NCBI GenBank assembly: GCA_028687425.1
Contig: JAQUAD010000013.1
Location: forward strand, 1-55,607
Length of the DNA: 55,607 nt
Origin: Sideroxydans sp.
Lineage (GTDB): Bacteria; Pseudomonadota; Gammaproteobacteria; Burkholderiales; Gallionellaceae
Direction of reading: 5' to 3'
Position numbers and translations under genes: made by a program. Below are positions 9,632-21,152 of this stretch, piece after piece. Within the stretch, counting starts at the first letter, position 1; every line of letters starts with the position of its first letter. The notes under the pieces were generated by a model. The model saw only the letters and a program-made list of their open reading frames with translations. It searched no databases and had not been told where the DNA came from.

Positions 9632-10499
9632 ATCCCCCCTCGATCTTGCTGCGCAGTTGTTCTGCGCTTGTTATTGTCACCCCGAGTGAGCGGGCGACTT
9701 GCGTGTTCACTGCCACTTCAAATTGCCAAGGATGCTGATAGTCGGGAAGCTTCCTCGTCTTGGCAAATTGAGTAACGATCTGCGCGGCCTGGTTAGCCAT
9801 TTGCAACGGCGTACTATACACAGCGCATAACGCCCCTGCTCTAACGTAATTTTGCGACAGGCCGACCATCGGCACATGCTCCCGGTATGTCTCCAATAGT
9901 ATGTTGCGAATAGTATCTGAACGGTAAATCTCTGCATCGGGCAATACCAGCAGCACATCGCTGTCGCTCAATACCTGCTCCAAACTATCCGCAAGCTGAT
10001 CCAGTTCCCGCACTTTCCGAATGCGCAGGTTCATTCCCAAGTTTGTCGACAGTTTTCTCAGTGAAACCAATTCGGGCGTTTCATTAGAAATCAGCACACC
10101 AATGGATTGGGCCTGTGGCAATGCCGCGCGTAAAAGCTGGAATTGACGCTCAGTTGGCTGGTCCAGATAAATACCGGAAGATGTTTGCACCGTGTCACGC
10201 TTTATCTTTTCCAGTTCGGTGCGGCTGACCATAACGTTCAATACCGGTATGGATGAATTTCTGAAGCGGGCTGCAGCCTTGGCACCGATCGCCACGATCA
10301 GCTCTGCTTGCATTGCATCAGCTGCGGGTAATATCTTGATGTCTTGCCGAGATTTCAGTGCACCTAACAGACCTGCTTCAAAAGCGAGGTAAGCCTCTCT
10401 CCCGCTGCTCGACTCAAATACGACTTTGAGAGGCGTGGCTTGGGCTGGATATGAACAGAATATGCCGCAAATCAGTAGCAGAAACCGGGTCAGTATCAC
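9612..10499 (-). CDS. ABC-type periplasmic substrate-binding protein (PF04392-like)
   Basis: Predicted secreted binding protein of about 295 aa. It has a hydrophobic leader (ILTRFLLLICGIFCSYPAQA) and the two-lobed fold pattern of the uncharacterised ABC_sub_bind family, recognised by the conserved stretch VPMVGLSQNYVRAGALCAVY. No ABC permease or ATPase lies nearby, so transport is doubtful; with its position between a TonB receptor and a hybrid kinase, a sensing role is more likely (inference). The frame stays open to 10682 into the TonB gene; I chose GTG 10499 because it follows the TonB stop and leaves a clean signal peptide. The start is uncertain. Confidence 0.75.
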   Translation of the reverse strand: MILTRFLLLICGIFCSYPAQATPLKVVFESSSGREAYLAFEAGLLGALKSRQDIKILPAADAMQAELIVAIGAKAAARFRNSSIPVLNVMVSRTELEKIKRDTVQTSSGIYLDQPTERQFQLLRAALPQAQSIGVLISNETPELVSLRKLSTNLGMNLRIRKVRELDQLADSLEQVLSDSDVLLVLPDAEIYRSDTIRNILLETYREHVPMVGLSQNYVRAGALCAVYSTPLQMANQAAQIVTQFAKTRKLPDYQHPWQFEVAVNTQVARSLGVTITSAEQLRSKIEGGYEKLRY

Positions 10500-10530
10500 C
10501 CGGAGGAGGACGCTCGCCGGGCGCGCGAGT

Positions 10531-12529
10531 CTAGTAATGGAAGGTAGCGAGCAGATAGGCACGTCGATCGAGGAATGGGCTACCTTGTTGAGGGATGCTC
10601 GAATATTCCGTGTGAGTATCCCGGAACAGATTCTGCACCACCAAAGAAACCTCTCCTCCACCAACTTCATCCCGCTTACCAAAGGTACGGGTTATTTTTA
10701 TATCGACCCTGTGCATCGGGCTCTGTACATATTGTGCATCCAGCACCTGCACTTCATCCTGGAAATAATATCCGGCACTGACCGAAAACTCGGCATTGAT
10801 CCTGTGATCCATCAGCAAACTGCCGCTGTTCAGCGGGACAATCTTTGGGCAGCTACGCAGCATCTGGTTGTAGGCATCCTGAATGACAGGCAAGGCAATA
10901 AAGGTAGGAAGTCCATCCGATGCACAATTCGCATGCTGACGAGCATAGTTGAATGTCAGCGAACCATTTTCATCCCAGTGGTACTTCAGCGTATTTTCCC
11001 AACCCGCGAATTCCAGCTGATACATGTTCTTGAAACTGTTGTATACATTTGCATTGATCAGCACCGGATCGACAAAGATCACCTTGCTCAGATGATCAAC
11101 ATAGACACGAGTATCAACTGACAGCCCATACTCAGGAAATTGCCCCATATAGCCAATCTCTCGGGAGACCATGCGCTCGGGCGCGACACCTCCCTGAGCC
11201 CAAATCGGATGGTCAGCGGTGAGGCCCGTATTCCCATACTCCTCACCAAGGGCTGGATTTCGGTACGCAAGCGAAGTGCCGATACGCACTGTCTGATTCT
11301 GTTGCAGGTGGTAGTTGAGCGAGATGCGAGGCGAGACATTGCTATGTCCCATCGCATCGTCCTCCCACATCGCTCCTGCGTTCACAACAGCCGACGTGCC
11401 GATTCGCAATTCTTCATGCGCAAAAACTCGCGGCTGAGTCAGTCTTGGGGCTGGAATCATAAAGACCTGAGGCGAAGTCCCTTCATCCGAGCGGACGCCG
11501 ACTCCCCATACCAGCCTGTTGTCAGGAGACAGCTGATTGATATTTTGAAACTCGATGTCATGCCTGTTGGATTTATATGATTCCGGTATATACGTCTGGT
11601 AATCACCAAAGCTGGAATGGGTATGCTGATAATTGATGCGCACCTCTCCCCCCTGCATCCAATGAACGGGTCCATATCAGCTGTTGATAATCGTAACTTG
11701 ATTGCGTTTCACGGAATGGACTCGTTGCGCGTCCCACAACACCTTCACCCCGGTTCGCCTCGCTATACCCCATTTGAATATCGAAATTATCCGTGGCATT
11801 TGGATGATAGTTTCCGCGCCAGCTAAGCATGCGTGTGCGATTGCTGTCATTGATCAAAGGCCAGTTATAGCCCTGATCCGCGCGATAGCCGACACTCAGC
11901 TTCTGATCCAACACGGATGAACTCAGGCCAATCGTCGCAGAAAGATCTGACACGCCATTCCCGCCTTGCGCTACTGAAATCCGTCCCGGCGTAAGTACCC
12001 CGGGATCACGTGTGATGATATTGATGACCCCTTGGGTCGAATTCGCGCCGTGCGACGCAGCTGAAGGACCACGTACCACTTCAATACGTTCGATATCCTC
12101 CAACAGTACGGGAATATCATCCCAGATCACCGTGCTATTGGGCGGCAGGTAGACACTGCGACCATCTACCAACACCTGCATGCGGCGTGCATAGTTGTCT
12201 GTCGTGCCGTGATACGAAACAAATGAGGCATGACCGTTCTGGCTTCCCACATACATGCCGGGCACCAGGCGAAAAAGTTCGGATAGTTTCCTGAAGCCCG
12301 CAGCACGAATCATCTGCTGATTGATGACGGTAATCGCATTTGGTGATTCATCAAGAGGTTGCTTGAGTCGGGATGGTGTCAGCACGACTGGCACATCAAG
12401 GAAGTAGGCCTGTTCGGAATCAGGAATTTCGGCCGCCAGCACTGCACAAGAAAGTGGGAGTAAGGCCGTTATGGCGAATATCGCTTTCAGCAATTCACGT
12501 GAAGAATATGTCAATCCACCATGCCCCAT
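10531..12529 (-). pseudogene. TonB-dependent outer-membrane receptor, frameshifted at a C6 tract
   Basis: Outer-membrane beta-barrel receptor for ligand uptake or sensing. The N-terminal part (12529 to about 11650) has a signal peptide ending near SCAVLAAEI, a plug domain with AITVINQQMIRAAG and VLVDGRSVYLPP, and IERIEVVRGPSAASHGANS. The C-terminal part (to 10531) is the barrel, ending in an aromatic residue (ATFHY). The halves lie in different frames and join at a run of six C (plus strand) at 11648-11653; five would give one protein of about 665 aa. This may be a true inactivation, phase variation or a sequencing error. It leads the binding-protein/kinase cluster. Confidence 0.85.
11648..11653. 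repeat. C6/G6 homopolymer at the receptor frameshift
   Basis: Six consecutive C on the plus strand at the exact point where the TonB receptor changes frame. Removing one base restores a single open frame (D-A-G-G-E-V-R). Confidence 0.85.
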
Positions 12530-12624
12530 GCAGGTCAAACAATACTTAATATGTAGAAGTATAAGGTAATTATAAGAAGGACTTGCGAAAATATAGCCAC
12601 GCGGCTTCAGTTTAACTATGCGCC

Positions 12625-12652
12625 AAATGAAAAATCCGGCAAAGCCGGATTA
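12625..12652 (-). terminator. Intrinsic terminator after tRNA-Pro
   Basis: On the minus strand AATCCGGC-TTT-GCCGGATT is followed by TTTCATTT. It lies just downstream of tRNA-Pro and probably ends the thrS-to-tRNA transcript. Confidence 0.75.
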
Positions 12653-12672
12653 TCGTGTCACTACTTGTGTCC

Positions 12673-12749
<77 letters not shown>

Positions 12750-12810
12750 AGGGCGCGGATTATAGCAGAGCATATTTAATATGTAGCGCGATTTGAATTG
12801 AAATTAGCGT

Positions 12811-13194
12811 TCAAGTTCGCAACATTCTGAGAATGTCGCTCAACTCACGACGCAACTCGGGAATGGCCATGACAGTCACCGCAGAATTTGCATGCACCTC
12901 ATGCGCCACATCTGCTACTTGAGCATGAGCTTGATCAAGCCTGCTACGCGCACCGCTGATGGTAAATCCTTCCTCGTACAACAATTGCCTGATGCGCCTG
13001 ATCAGCAGGACTTCATGATGCTGGTAATAGCGACGATTACCGCCGCGTTTGAGCGGCTTGAGCTGGGTGAACTCCTGCTCCCAGTAGCGAAGCACATGTG
13101 CCTTTACACCGCATAGCGCACTGACTTCACCAATCGTGAAATATCGCTTTGCGGGGATAGGCGGTAAGCCGGAATCAGTTACCTGCAGTTCCAT
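12811..13194 (-). CDS. MerR-family transcriptional regulator
   Basis: DNA-binding protein of 127 aa with a winged-helix MerR N-terminus: [23 protein letters not shown], then KRGGNRRYY. The C-terminal helix is short and lacks the cysteines of metal-sensing MerR proteins, so its signal is unknown. It overlaps the 3' end of ihfA by 20 bases and is the last protein gene of the pheST-ihfA operon before tRNA-Pro; this ihfA-merR pairing is widely conserved in betaproteobacteria. Confidence 0.88.
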   Translation of the reverse strand: MELQVTDSGLPPIPAKRYFTIGEVSALCGVKAHVLRYWEQEFTQLKPLKRGGNRRYYQHHEVLLIRRIRQLLYEEGFTISGARSRLDQAHAQVADVAHEVHANSAVTVMAIPELRRELSDILRMLRT

Positions 13195-13489
13195 GATAGG
13201 TCGTCTCTACCATGCTCTTCAGCTTCTGGCTGGGATGGAAAGTAACCACGCGGCGAGCCGTGATCGGAATCTCCTCTCCGGTCTTGGGATTGCGGCCAGG
13301 ACGCTGCGGCTTATCGCGCAACTGAAAGTTGCCGAATCCTGAAAGCTTGACGCTGTCTCCCTGAGCAAGTTGCATCCTGATCTCTTCAAAAAATGCCTCG
13401 ACCATATCTTTGGCTTCGCGCTTGTTCAGACCAACCTTCTCGAACAGCAAATCCGCCAGTTCGGCCTTCGTCAATGTAGATGTCATCAT
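13175..13489 (-). CDS. ihfA: Integration host factor subunit alpha
   Basis: Sequence-specific DNA-bending protein that acts as a heterodimer with IhfB in recombination, replication and transcription. The 104-aa protein shows the HU/IHF fold: [39 protein letters not shown] and the DNA-intercalating arm [12 protein letters not shown]. Its start overlaps the pheT stop by four bases (ATGA type), implying translational coupling; a second ATG one codon later is also possible. It is located downstream of pheT, as in E. coli. Confidence 0.96.
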   Translation of the reverse strand: MMTSTLTKAELADLLFEKVGLNKREAKDMVEAFFEEIRMQLAQGDSVKLSGFGNFQLRDKPQRPGRNPKTGEEIPITARRVVTFHPSQKLKSMVETTYHGTAGN

Positions 13490-15843
13490 TTCCCCCTCAA
13501 CTTCGCGCCGATTTTATGCAATGCATCAAGCAACATGGCAATGCTCGGCTCTATCTCTGAATCTGTAAGTGTTTTTTGAGTATCTTTTAACAACACACGG
13601 AATGCAAGGCTTTTTTTCCCTTCCTCGACACCCTGCCCTCGATACACATCAAACAGGGCCAGCTCTGTCACGTAGGGAGCTTTCTGGTTTTTCATTGCAT
13701 CCAGCAGAACCTGCACATCGATCTCATCGTCGACCAATACGGCAATATCCCTTCTAACCGCAGGGAATCTGGATATTTCTTCGGTTTTGGGAACTGCAGC
13801 CTGCACCAAAGCACTTAGCTGTACCTCGAACCAGGTCGCCGGCAATGGCATGTCGTACTGCTGCTGCCATTGCGGATGCAACTCACCCAGCCAACCGATA
13901 GCAACCCCATCAAGCAGAATACGCGCGGATCGCCCTGGATGAGAAGCTGGATGCTCAGCAGCCTGGAAGCTCAGGATCCGAGGCGCGAACAAAGCCTCCA
14001 GATCCCCTTTCACATCATAAAAATCGACGTTGCGCGCCGCTAGCCCCCATTGCTCGGAGACTGTGGCGCCATATGCCAAACAGGCCAAACGTTCCTCCTG
14101 AGAATAGCTTCCCGCTTCCGCCTTGAAACAGCCGCCGATCTCGAATATCCGGACGCGCGCTTGCTTGCGCGCAAGATTGGTGCGCAAGGCACCAAGCAAA
14201 CCGCCCAGCAGGCTGCTGCGCATCACGCTCATCTGGCTGGCAATCGGGTTCATCAAGGTAACTGGTGCGGGGTTCGCGCAAAGGTCGCGTTCCCACTCTG
14301 CTTCGACGAACGAGTAGTTGATGGTTTCCTGATAATCACGCAACACCATGGCTTGACGCACTTTCGCCAAGGGGCGCTCTGCCTCGAAATCAGGCAGGAT
14401 GGACATGTTGGCCTGGATGGACGCAGGTTGAATCTGCTCATAACCATGTACACGGGCGACTTCTTCGATCAGATCCTCTTCGATAGCAATGTCGAAGCGA
14501 TAGCTCGGCGGAGTAACATTAAAATCATTACCACTCTGCTGAAATGACATGCCAAGGCTGGAGAGTATCCGCGCGATCTCATCAGAATTCAGTCCAATGC
14601 CCAGGATGCGCAGCACGCGCGAACCACGCAAAATCACAGGCGTGCGAGATGGCAAATCACCTTGTACTTCGGTCACCGACCCCGCCTCTCCTCCGCAAAT
14701 ATCGAGGATCAATTGCGTGGCACGATCAAGTGCTTGCCGCGTTGCAGCAAAATCAACACCGCGCTCGAAGCGATAGGACGAATCAGAACTGAAACCAAGA
14801 CGACGGGATTTGCCCACGATCACACTGGGTACGAAGAAGGCACTCTCCAGGAAGATGTCCGTGGTCGCGTCATCGACCGCAGAATCCGCTCCGCCCATCA
14901 CGCCAGCCAGCGCAACCGGCCCTTTGCCGTCCGCGATCACCAGCATATCGTCTTGCAGCTCAACCATCTGCTCGTTCAGCAAAGTCAGCTTTTCGCCAGC
15001 TTGCGCAAAACGCACATCGATGTCGCCGTTCAGTTTGTTCAGATCGAAAGCATGCAAGGGTTGCCCCAGCTCAAGCAGCACATAATTGGTCACATCGACC
15101 AAGGCGCTGATGCTGCGCAATCCGCAACGCTCCAGACGCTGCACCATCCATGAAGGTGTAGCAGCCTTTGCATTCACCCCGGAGATCACACGGCCCGTGT
15201 AACGCGGACAAGCGGTCGGCGCAGACACTTTCACACTTCGTGTCGCACTGCCCGATTGCTTGAAGCCTGTCGATGCAACCGACTGCAAGGAGGCCCCAGT
15301 CAGAGCCGCCACTTCGCGTGCGATGCCGTTCAGCGACAGGCAATCACTACGATTCGGGGTGAGTTTTAATGTGATCAGATGATCATCCAGATCAAGATGT
15401 TCGCGGATGCTTTGTCCGACGACAGCTTCATCGGCAAGCACCATCAAACCAGCACTCTCCTCTGCCAACCCCAGTTCTTTTTCGGAACACATCATGCCGA
15501 AGGAAGCCACACCACGCACTTTGGCTTTCTTGATCTCGAATTCAGGCAATCTGGCACCGACCAACGCACAAGGTGCTTTCATCCCCACTGTCACGTTCTG
15601 TGCACCGCATACGATAGTCAGCGGCTCGGCTTCGCCTACATTCACGGTCAGCACGTTCAAGCGATCCGCATCGGGATGTTTTTCTTTCGTTAACACCTGT
15701 GCCACGACGACCTTTTCGAAGGCTGGGGCGACAGGCGTCATCTCTTCCACTTCCAGACCAGCCATGGTCAACAGATGGGACAGTTCCTCGCTCGACAGCG
15801 AGGGATTCACTAAGGTACGTAACCAGGATTCGGAAAATTGCAT
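13486..15843 (-). CDS. pheT: Phenylalanine--tRNA ligase beta subunit
   Basis: Beta subunit of the alpha2-beta2 enzyme that charges tRNA-Phe. The 785-aa protein has the N-terminal tRNA-binding (EMAP-like) domain ([20 protein letters not shown]), B3/B4 editing domains, a B5 domain, and the C-terminal ferredoxin-like anticodon-binding domain ([18 protein letters not shown]). Length is normal. It is separated from pheS by an unusually long 157-base spacer containing a perfect hairpin; ihfA overlaps its end. Confidence 0.97.
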   Translation of the reverse strand: MQFSESWLRTLVNPSLSSEELSHLLTMAGLEVEEMTPVAPAFEKVVVAQVLTKEKHPDADRLNVLTVNVGEAEPLTIVCGAQNVTVGMKAPCALVGARLPEFEIKKAKVRGVASFGMMCSEKELGLAEESAGLMVLADEAVVGQSIREHLDLDDHLITLKLTPNRSDCLSLNGIAREVAALTGASLQSVASTGFKQSGSATRSVKVSAPTACPRYTGRVISGVNAKAATPSWMVQRLERCGLRSISALVDVTNYVLLELGQPLHAFDLNKLNGDIDVRFAQAGEKLTLLNEQMVELQDDMLVIADGKGPVALAGVMGGADSAVDDATTDIFLESAFFVPSVIVGKSRRLGFSSDSSYRFERGVDFAATRQALDRATQLILDICGGEAGSVTEVQGDLPSRTPVILRGSRVLRILGIGLNSDEIARILSSLGMSFQQSGNDFNVTPPSYRFDIAIEEDLIEEVARVHGYEQIQPASIQANMSILPDFEAERPLAKVRQAMVLRDYQETINYSFVEAEWERDLCANPAPVTLMNPIASQMSVMRSSLLGGLLGALRTNLARKQARVRIFEIGGCFKAEAGSYSQEERLACLAYGATVSEQWGLAARNVDFYDVKGDLEALFAPRILSFQAAEHPASHPGRSARILLDGVAIGWLGELHPQWQQQYDMPLPATWFEVQLSALVQAAVPKTEEISRFPAVRRDIAVLVDDEIDVQVLLDAMKNQKAPYVTELALFDVYRGQGVEEGKKSLAFRVLLKDTQKTLTDSEIEPSIAMLLDALHKIGAKLRGK

Positions 15844-15914
15844 GTTCAGTTGAATTGTTTAGTGGTCGTTTTAGTTACGGCATAACGCGGCCTTGTCGCA
15901 TTAGCCTCCACTGA

Positions 15915-15936
15915 CAACAACCCGTGCGGGTTGTTG
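15915..15936. repeat. Perfect hairpin in pheS-pheT spacer
   Basis: CAACAACCC-GTGC-GGGTTGTTG, a 9-bp perfect stem with a 4-base loop and no T-tract on either side, so not a classical terminator. It lies in the middle of the 157-base spacer between pheS and pheT, flanked by partly complementary GGTTAGTC and GGCTAAT segments. Confidence 0.7.
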
Positions 15937-16000
15937 CGGCGCAGACTAACCTGCCGCAGGTAGGTTATGTCGTAGCCAAATGTTTTCCTTCCTTTATGCA

Positions 16001-17023
<1,023 letters not shown>

Positions 17024-17036
17024 TTAGTCTTAAAAC

Positions 17037-17064
17037 AAAAAAGGAGGCTTTCGCCTCCTTTTTT
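17037..17064 (-). terminator. Terminator/attenuator between rplT and pheS
   Basis: GGAGGC-TTTC-GCCTCC flanked by A and T runs on both sides, so it can act in either direction. It sits between the rplT stop and the pheS start and may set the ratio of ribosomal protein to pheST expression. Confidence 0.85.
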
Positions 17065-17078
17065 ATATAGCGCGATAA

Positions 17079-17438
17079 TTACGCGCCGAGGCTGGCTTTA
17101 GCTTGCCCGACGATCTGCGTGAACGCAGCCTTGTCGAACACGGCCAAATCGGCCAGCACTTTGCGGTCGATATCGATCGCAGCCTTTTTCAGGCCGTTCA
17201 TGAACACGCTGTAGCTCAGACCCTGCTCACGTGCAGCGGCATTGATACGAGCGATCCACAGAGTGCGGAACTGACGCTTCTTCTGACGACGGTCACGATA
17301 GGCATATTGACCTGCCTTCATCACCGCTTCTTTGGCGATGCGATAGACGTTCTTGCGACGACCGCGGTAACCCTTGGCCTTGTCGAGGATCTTCTTGTGA
17401 CGCGCGCGCGCCGTTACACCACGTTTTACTCTTGGCAT
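17079..17438 (-). CDS. rplT: 50S ribosomal protein L20
   Basis: Early-assembling 23S rRNA-binding protein (119 aa). It is rich in Arg/Lys and has the conserved N-terminus [18 protein letters not shown] and the core [20 protein letters not shown]. In other bacteria L20 represses its own operon through a leader or internal mRNA structure. It lies 11 bases after rpmI in the infC-rpmI-rplT order. Confidence 0.98.
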   Translation of the reverse strand: MPRVKRGVTARARHKKILDKAKGYRGRRKNVYRIAKEAVMKAGQYAYRDRRQKKRQFRTLWIARINAAAREQGLSYSVFMNGLKKAAIDIDRKVLADLAVFDKAAFTQIVGQAKASLGA

Positions 17439-17449
17439 TTTCTAACTCC

Positions 17450-17647
17450 TTATGCGTAGGGCATCATGGCGCGAACGGACGCCGTGTTGGTTTCATGGAC
17501 ACCGGTAGAGCCACGCAGTTGACGCTTGTTCTTGGTGGTTTTCTTGGTAAGGATGTGGCGCTTGAACGCTTGGCCGCGCTTGACGCTGCCACCAGCGCGA
17601 ACGCGGAAGCGTTTCTTCGCACTGCTCTTGGTCTTCATCTTAGGCAT
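17450..17647 (-). CDS. rpmI: 50S ribosomal protein L35
   Basis: Small basic large-subunit protein, 65 aa. The start at [14 protein letters not shown] is the universal one; the frame is open 48 bases further upstream, but that extension is not part of the family. It is co-transcribed with rplT and infC. Confidence 0.97.
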   Translation of the reverse strand: MPKMKTKSSAKKRFRVRAGGSVKRGQAFKRHILTKKTTKNKRQLRGSTGVHETNTASVRAMMPYA

Positions 17648-17678
17648 AACAACTCCATTTATTTGATGACGCCGGGAG

Positions 17679-17693
17679 GTTCCTGACAGGAAC
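17679..17693 (-). promoter_or_regulatory. Hairpin in the rpmI leader (possible L20 control element)
   Basis: GTTCCTG-A-CAGGAAC is a perfect 7-bp inverted repeat about 30 bases before the rpmI ATG, inside the 134-base infC-rpmI spacer. L20 autoregulation by leader structures is known in other bacteria; assigning this hairpin to it is inference. Confidence 0.4.
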
Positions 17694-17781
17694 ACTTAAC
17701 AACCCGAAATCACTTGTTTGGGGCACTTTGCACAACCACCGCAACGACAGCCCCTTGCTCCGTCACGATGCTACTTATCTG

Positions 17782-18303
17782 TCAGGCCTTTTTCTTCGGC
17801 GCAATGACCATCACCATCTGACGGCCTTCCATCTTCGGAAACTGCTCCACTACGCCATGCTCTTCCAGATCGGCCTTGATGCGCTCGATCAAGCGCATAC
17901 CGATTTCCTGGTGAGCCATTTCCCGACCACGGAATCGCAATGTCACTTTGGTTTTATCGCCATCAGCCAGGAAGCGGGTCAAGTTGCGCAACTTGATGTT
18001 GTAATCGCCTTCGTCCGTACCCGGACGGAATTTGATTTCCTTGACCTGAACCTGTTTCTGCTTAAGTTTGGCTTCGTGCTGTTTCTTGCTTTCGGCATAC
18101 TTGAACTTGCCGAAATCCATGATGCGGCAAACCGGCGGTTCCGCCAAAGGCGCGATCTCCACCAAATCCAGTTCCGCTTCATCAGCCATGCGCAGTGCTT
18201 CTGCAACTGCCACGATGCCAACCTGCTCTCCCTCCGCGCCAATGAGCCGCACCTGCGGTGCTGTTATCTGCTCATTCAAACGCTGCGACTTATCCTGTGC
18301 TAT
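17782..18303 (-). CDS. infC: Translation initiation factor IF-3 (non-standard start codon)
   Basis: IF-3 binds the 30S subunit, prevents premature 50S joining and monitors start-codon choice. N-domain [20 protein letters not shown] and C-domain [21 protein letters not shown] are plain. No ATG/GTG start exists at the expected place. The TTG in QRLNEQ would cut the N-terminus; upstream, GGAG is followed after 8 bases by ATA (18303, giving 173 aa) and after 2 bases by ATT (18309). A rare start codon is the hallmark of infC autoregulation; I prefer ATA on spacing but cannot exclude ATT. It lies 20 bases after thrS. Confidence 0.93.
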   Translation of the reverse strand: MAQDKSQRLNEQITAPQVRLIGAEGEQVGIVAVAEALRMADEAELDLVEIAPLAEPPVCRIMDFGKFKYAESKKQHEAKLKQKQVQVKEIKFRPGTDEGDYNIKLRNLTRFLADGDKTKVTLRFRGREMAHQEIGMRLIERIKADLEEHGVVEQFPKMEGRQMVMVIAPKKKA

Positions 18304-18323
18304 TGCAATTACTCCAATAAAAA

Positions 18324-20237
18324 TTAAACCGCGCTTCCCGCATGCAGTTCGGAGTTCAAGCGTTCAATCAACGCTTCCACCGACATCTGCCCCAGGTCTT
18401 CACCTTGGCGGTTTCGCACGGCAACGAGGCCCGCAGCCATTTCCTTATCGCCCACAATCAGCTGGTAAGGCAACTTCTGCAAGCTATGTTCGCGGATTTT
18501 ATAGGTAATCTTCTCATTGCGCAAATCGGATTGCACTCTGAAGCCCGCAGCTCGCAACTTTTCAGCCGCCTGTGCGGAATACCCCTCTTGAGCCTGAGAG
18601 ATATTCATCACCACCATCTGCACCGGCGCCAGCCACAACGGCAGGGCTCCCGAGTGGTTTTCCACCAGGATACCGATGAATCGCTCCAGCGAACCAAGTA
18701 CAGCACGATGCAGCATTACCGGGGTTTTGCGGGTATTGTCCTCATCCACATATTCAGCCCCCAGGCGGCCCGGCATGGAGAAATCGACCTGGATGGTGCC
18801 GCATTGCCATGAGCGCCCGATGGCGTCCTTGATATGGAATTCGATCTTGGGACCATAGAATGCACCCTCGCCCGGCAGCTCTTCCCACTCCATGCCGGAA
18901 GCACGCAGAGCAGCCCGCAATGCGCTTTCGGATTTATCCCAAATGTCATCCGAACCGACACGCCCTTCGGGACGCAGGGCAAGTTTGACCTTCACCTCAT
19001 TGAAACCAAAGTCCTTGTAAACCTTGAGTACCAGCGCATTGAATGCCGTCACTTCGGATTCGATCTGTCCTTCGGTACAGAATACGTGTCCATCATCTTG
19101 TACGAAACCGCGTACACGCATCAGACCATGCAAACCGCCTGAAGGCTCGTTGCGATGGCACGAGCCAAACTCACCGTAACGCACAGGCAGCTCACGGTAC
19201 GAGCGCAGATCCGAGTTGAATACCTGCACATGACCGGGACAATTCATCGGCTTGATCGCGTAGTCGTGCTTCTCCGACTCGGTGGTGAACATGTTGGCCT
19301 TGTAATGTTCCCAATGGCCGGACTTCTCCCACAACACGCGATCGATGATCTGCGGGCAGCGGATCTCCTGGTAGCCGTTATCGCGATACACGCGGCGCAT
19401 GTACTGTTCGATCACCTGCCACATGGCCCATCCCTTGGGATGCCAGAACACCATGCCCGGTGCTTCATCCTGCATGTGGAACAGGTCCAGCTGTTTGCCC
19501 AACTTACGATGGTCGCGCTTCTCGGCTTCTTCCAGTTGATGCAGATAGGCATCCAGGTCTTCTTTCTTCACCCAGGCCGTACCGTAGATGCGCTGCAGCA
19601 TCTCGTTCTTCGAATCGCCGCGCCAATAGGCACCGGCGACCTTCATCAGCTTGAACACCTTGAGCTTGCCGGTCGAAGGCACGTGCGGCCCGCGGCACAG
19701 ATCGGTGAACTCTCCTTCGCTGTAGAGCGAAACCTCCTGGTCAGCCGGGATGGACTGGATGATCTCCGCCTTGTATTTCTCGCCGATGGAATTGAAGTAG
19801 GCAACGGCCTCATCGCGCGGCAGCACACGTCGAGTCACCGGCAGGTCGAGCTTGCTCAACTCTGCCATGCGCTTCTCGATTGCAGCCAGGTCTTCGGGCG
19901 TGAATGGGCGCGAGTAGGAGAAATCGTAATAGAAGCCGTTCTCTATCACCGGACCGATTGTTACCTGCGCCTCCGGGAAAAGCTCTTTTACCGCATAGGC
20001 CAGCAAGTGCGCAGTGGAATGGCGGATCAGGTCCAGACCCTCTTCATCCTTGCCGGTGACAATGGCGAGCTGTGCATCGCTCGCGATCTGGTAAGAAGTA
20101 TCCACCAGATTGCCGTCCACCTTGCCGGCCAGCGCTGCACGCGCCAGACCGGCGCCTATGCTTTCCGCGACTTCGGCGACAGTTACAGGACCTTCAAAAC
20201 TGCGTTGAGAACCATCCGGTAGTGTTATGACAGGCAT
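18324..20237 (-). CDS. thrS: Threonine--tRNA ligase
   Basis: Charges tRNA-Thr, with an editing domain that removes misacylated serine. The 637-aa protein has a TGS domain (1-61), an editing domain with [16 protein letters not shown] and the [11 protein letters not shown] element, a class II core (motif 2 around [20 protein letters not shown]), and an anticodon-binding domain starting near [14 protein letters not shown]. It heads the infC-rpmI-rplT-pheST-ihfA run. A 93-base leader with a hairpin precedes it. Confidence 0.98.
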   Translation of the reverse strand: MPVITLPDGSQRSFEGPVTVAEVAESIGAGLARAALAGKVDGNLVDTSYQIASDAQLAIVTGKDEEGLDLIRHSTAHLLAYAVKELFPEAQVTIGPVIENGFYYDFSYSRPFTPEDLAAIEKRMAELSKLDLPVTRRVLPRDEAVAYFNSIGEKYKAEIIQSIPADQEVSLYSEGEFTDLCRGPHVPSTGKLKVFKLMKVAGAYWRGDSKNEMLQRIYGTAWVKKEDLDAYLHQLEEAEKRDHRKLGKQLDLFHMQDEAPGMVFWHPKGWAMWQVIEQYMRRVYRDNGYQEIRCPQIIDRVLWEKSGHWEHYKANMFTTESEKHDYAIKPMNCPGHVQVFNSDLRSYRELPVRYGEFGSCHRNEPSGGLHGLMRVRGFVQDDGHVFCTEGQIESEVTAFNALVLKVYKDFGFNEVKVKLALRPEGRVGSDDIWDKSESALRAALRASGMEWEELPGEGAFYGPKIEFHIKDAIGRSWQCGTIQVDFSMPGRLGAEYVDEDNTRKTPVMLHRAVLGSLERFIGILVENHSGALPLWLAPVQMVVMNISQAQEGYSAQAAEKLRAAGFRVQSDLRNEKITYKIREHSLQKLPYQLIVGDKEMAAGLVAVRNRQGEDLGQMSVEALIERLNSELHAGSAV

Positions 20238-20248
20238 TTCGATCCACT

Positions 20249-20277
20249 CTCAAAAAGCAAATGCGGCCTGCGCCGCA
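20249..20277 (-). terminator. Terminator upstream of thrS
   Basis: On the minus strand TGCGGC-GCAG-GCCGCA is followed by TTTGCTTTTTG. It lies between the end of the mla-type operon and the thrS start, so it likely ends the former. Confidence 0.75.
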
Positions 20278-20330
20278 CTTTCAATATGTTCAGGCGTACA
20301 TACGCCACAGGGCGCGCAGTATATCGCAAC

Positions 20331-21143
20331 TCACCATGTCATGTTCAGGTAGGCGATCAGCGCATCCAGCGCAAATACGAACAGCAGACTCTGCAAGACA
20401 GCCTTGATCGCCACCTTGGGCACATCCGTCACAGAAGGCTGCGCCTGCATACCGTTGTAACAAGAGATGCTGGAGATCGCCAGTCCGAACAGACAGCCTT
20501 TAAATGCGACCACCGCAAAATCGCCCAGCTTCACCGTCTGCAGGAAGCGCCCCACCTGATCCAGCCATGACACGTTCTGGAACAAGGCACTGATCGCCAA
20601 GCCGCCGCCGACAGCAACCAATTGGAAATAGATGGTCAAAGCCAGCACCGCCAGCGTCACACCGACAATGCGAGGCACCAGCAGATAGTCATGCGGCGAT
20701 ATTCCCATTCTCAGGAGACTATTCATCTCCCCCCGGGTCTTCATCAGTGCCAACTCTGAAGCGATGGCCGCACTGCTGCGGGCAACGATGATGATGGCCG
20801 CGAACAACGGCCCTACTTCGCCCACGACCGTCCAGATCAATATCTTCACTGCCAGGGAGCTGTCTCCGCCGATGAGCGAGGTCACTTGCGTGATGACCAG
20901 CGCTCCGCTCAACAAACCGAAGACCGCCACGATCCCGAGCGCCTCGACACCCGTGAAGAACAATTGCCGCTGAAATACAGCATTAACCGGAGGACGCCTT
21001 AAGACACGAAGGTTGTTGAAGGCATACCATAACAAAGCGAGCGCACCGAATACCGTCTTGCGCACTTGCCTCATCTGCAACCGCAGCAGCATGCGCTTCC
21101 AGAACACTTCCATCACAGCCCCTGAGAACGCATTAGGTGACAC
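20331..21143 (-). CDS. MlaE-family ABC transporter permease
   Basis: Inner-membrane permease (270 aa) of the Mla/MCE lipid-transport class. The MlaE signature is clear: ITQVTSLIGGDSSLAVKILIWTVVGEVGPLF, then ARSSAAIASELALMKTRGEMNSL and five or so membrane helices to the C-terminus. The start is GTG with AAGGTGAGG upstream; an internal ATG (21113) is an alternative. It is the last gene of an operon with MCE, TPR-lipoprotein and ATPase-like genes, an order (ATPase-MCE-lipoprotein-permease) unlike the canonical mlaFEDCB. Confidence 0.92.
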   Translation of the reverse strand: MSPNAFSGAVMEVFWKRMLLRLQMRQVRKTVFGALALLWYAFNNLRVLRRPPVNAVFQRQLFFTGVEALGIVAVFGLLSGALVITQVTSLIGGDSSLAVKILIWTVVGEVGPLFAAIIIVARSSAAIASELALMKTRGEMNSLLRMGISPHDYLLVPRIVGVTLAVLALTIYFQLVAVGGGLAISALFQNVSWLDQVGRFLQTVKLGDFAVVAFKGCLFGLAISSISCYNGMQAQPSVTDVPKVAIKAVLQSLLFVFALDALIAYLNMTW

Positions 21144-21152
21144 ATAACAGCC

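Noticed and set aside
10500-10682. Longer start (ATG 10682) for the periplasmic binding protein
   Set aside because: It would overlap the TonB receptor by about 150 bases and bury the signal peptide.
19155-20222. 355-codon open frame antisense to thrS
   Set aside because: Shadow of thrS; His/Leu/Arg-rich with no domain.
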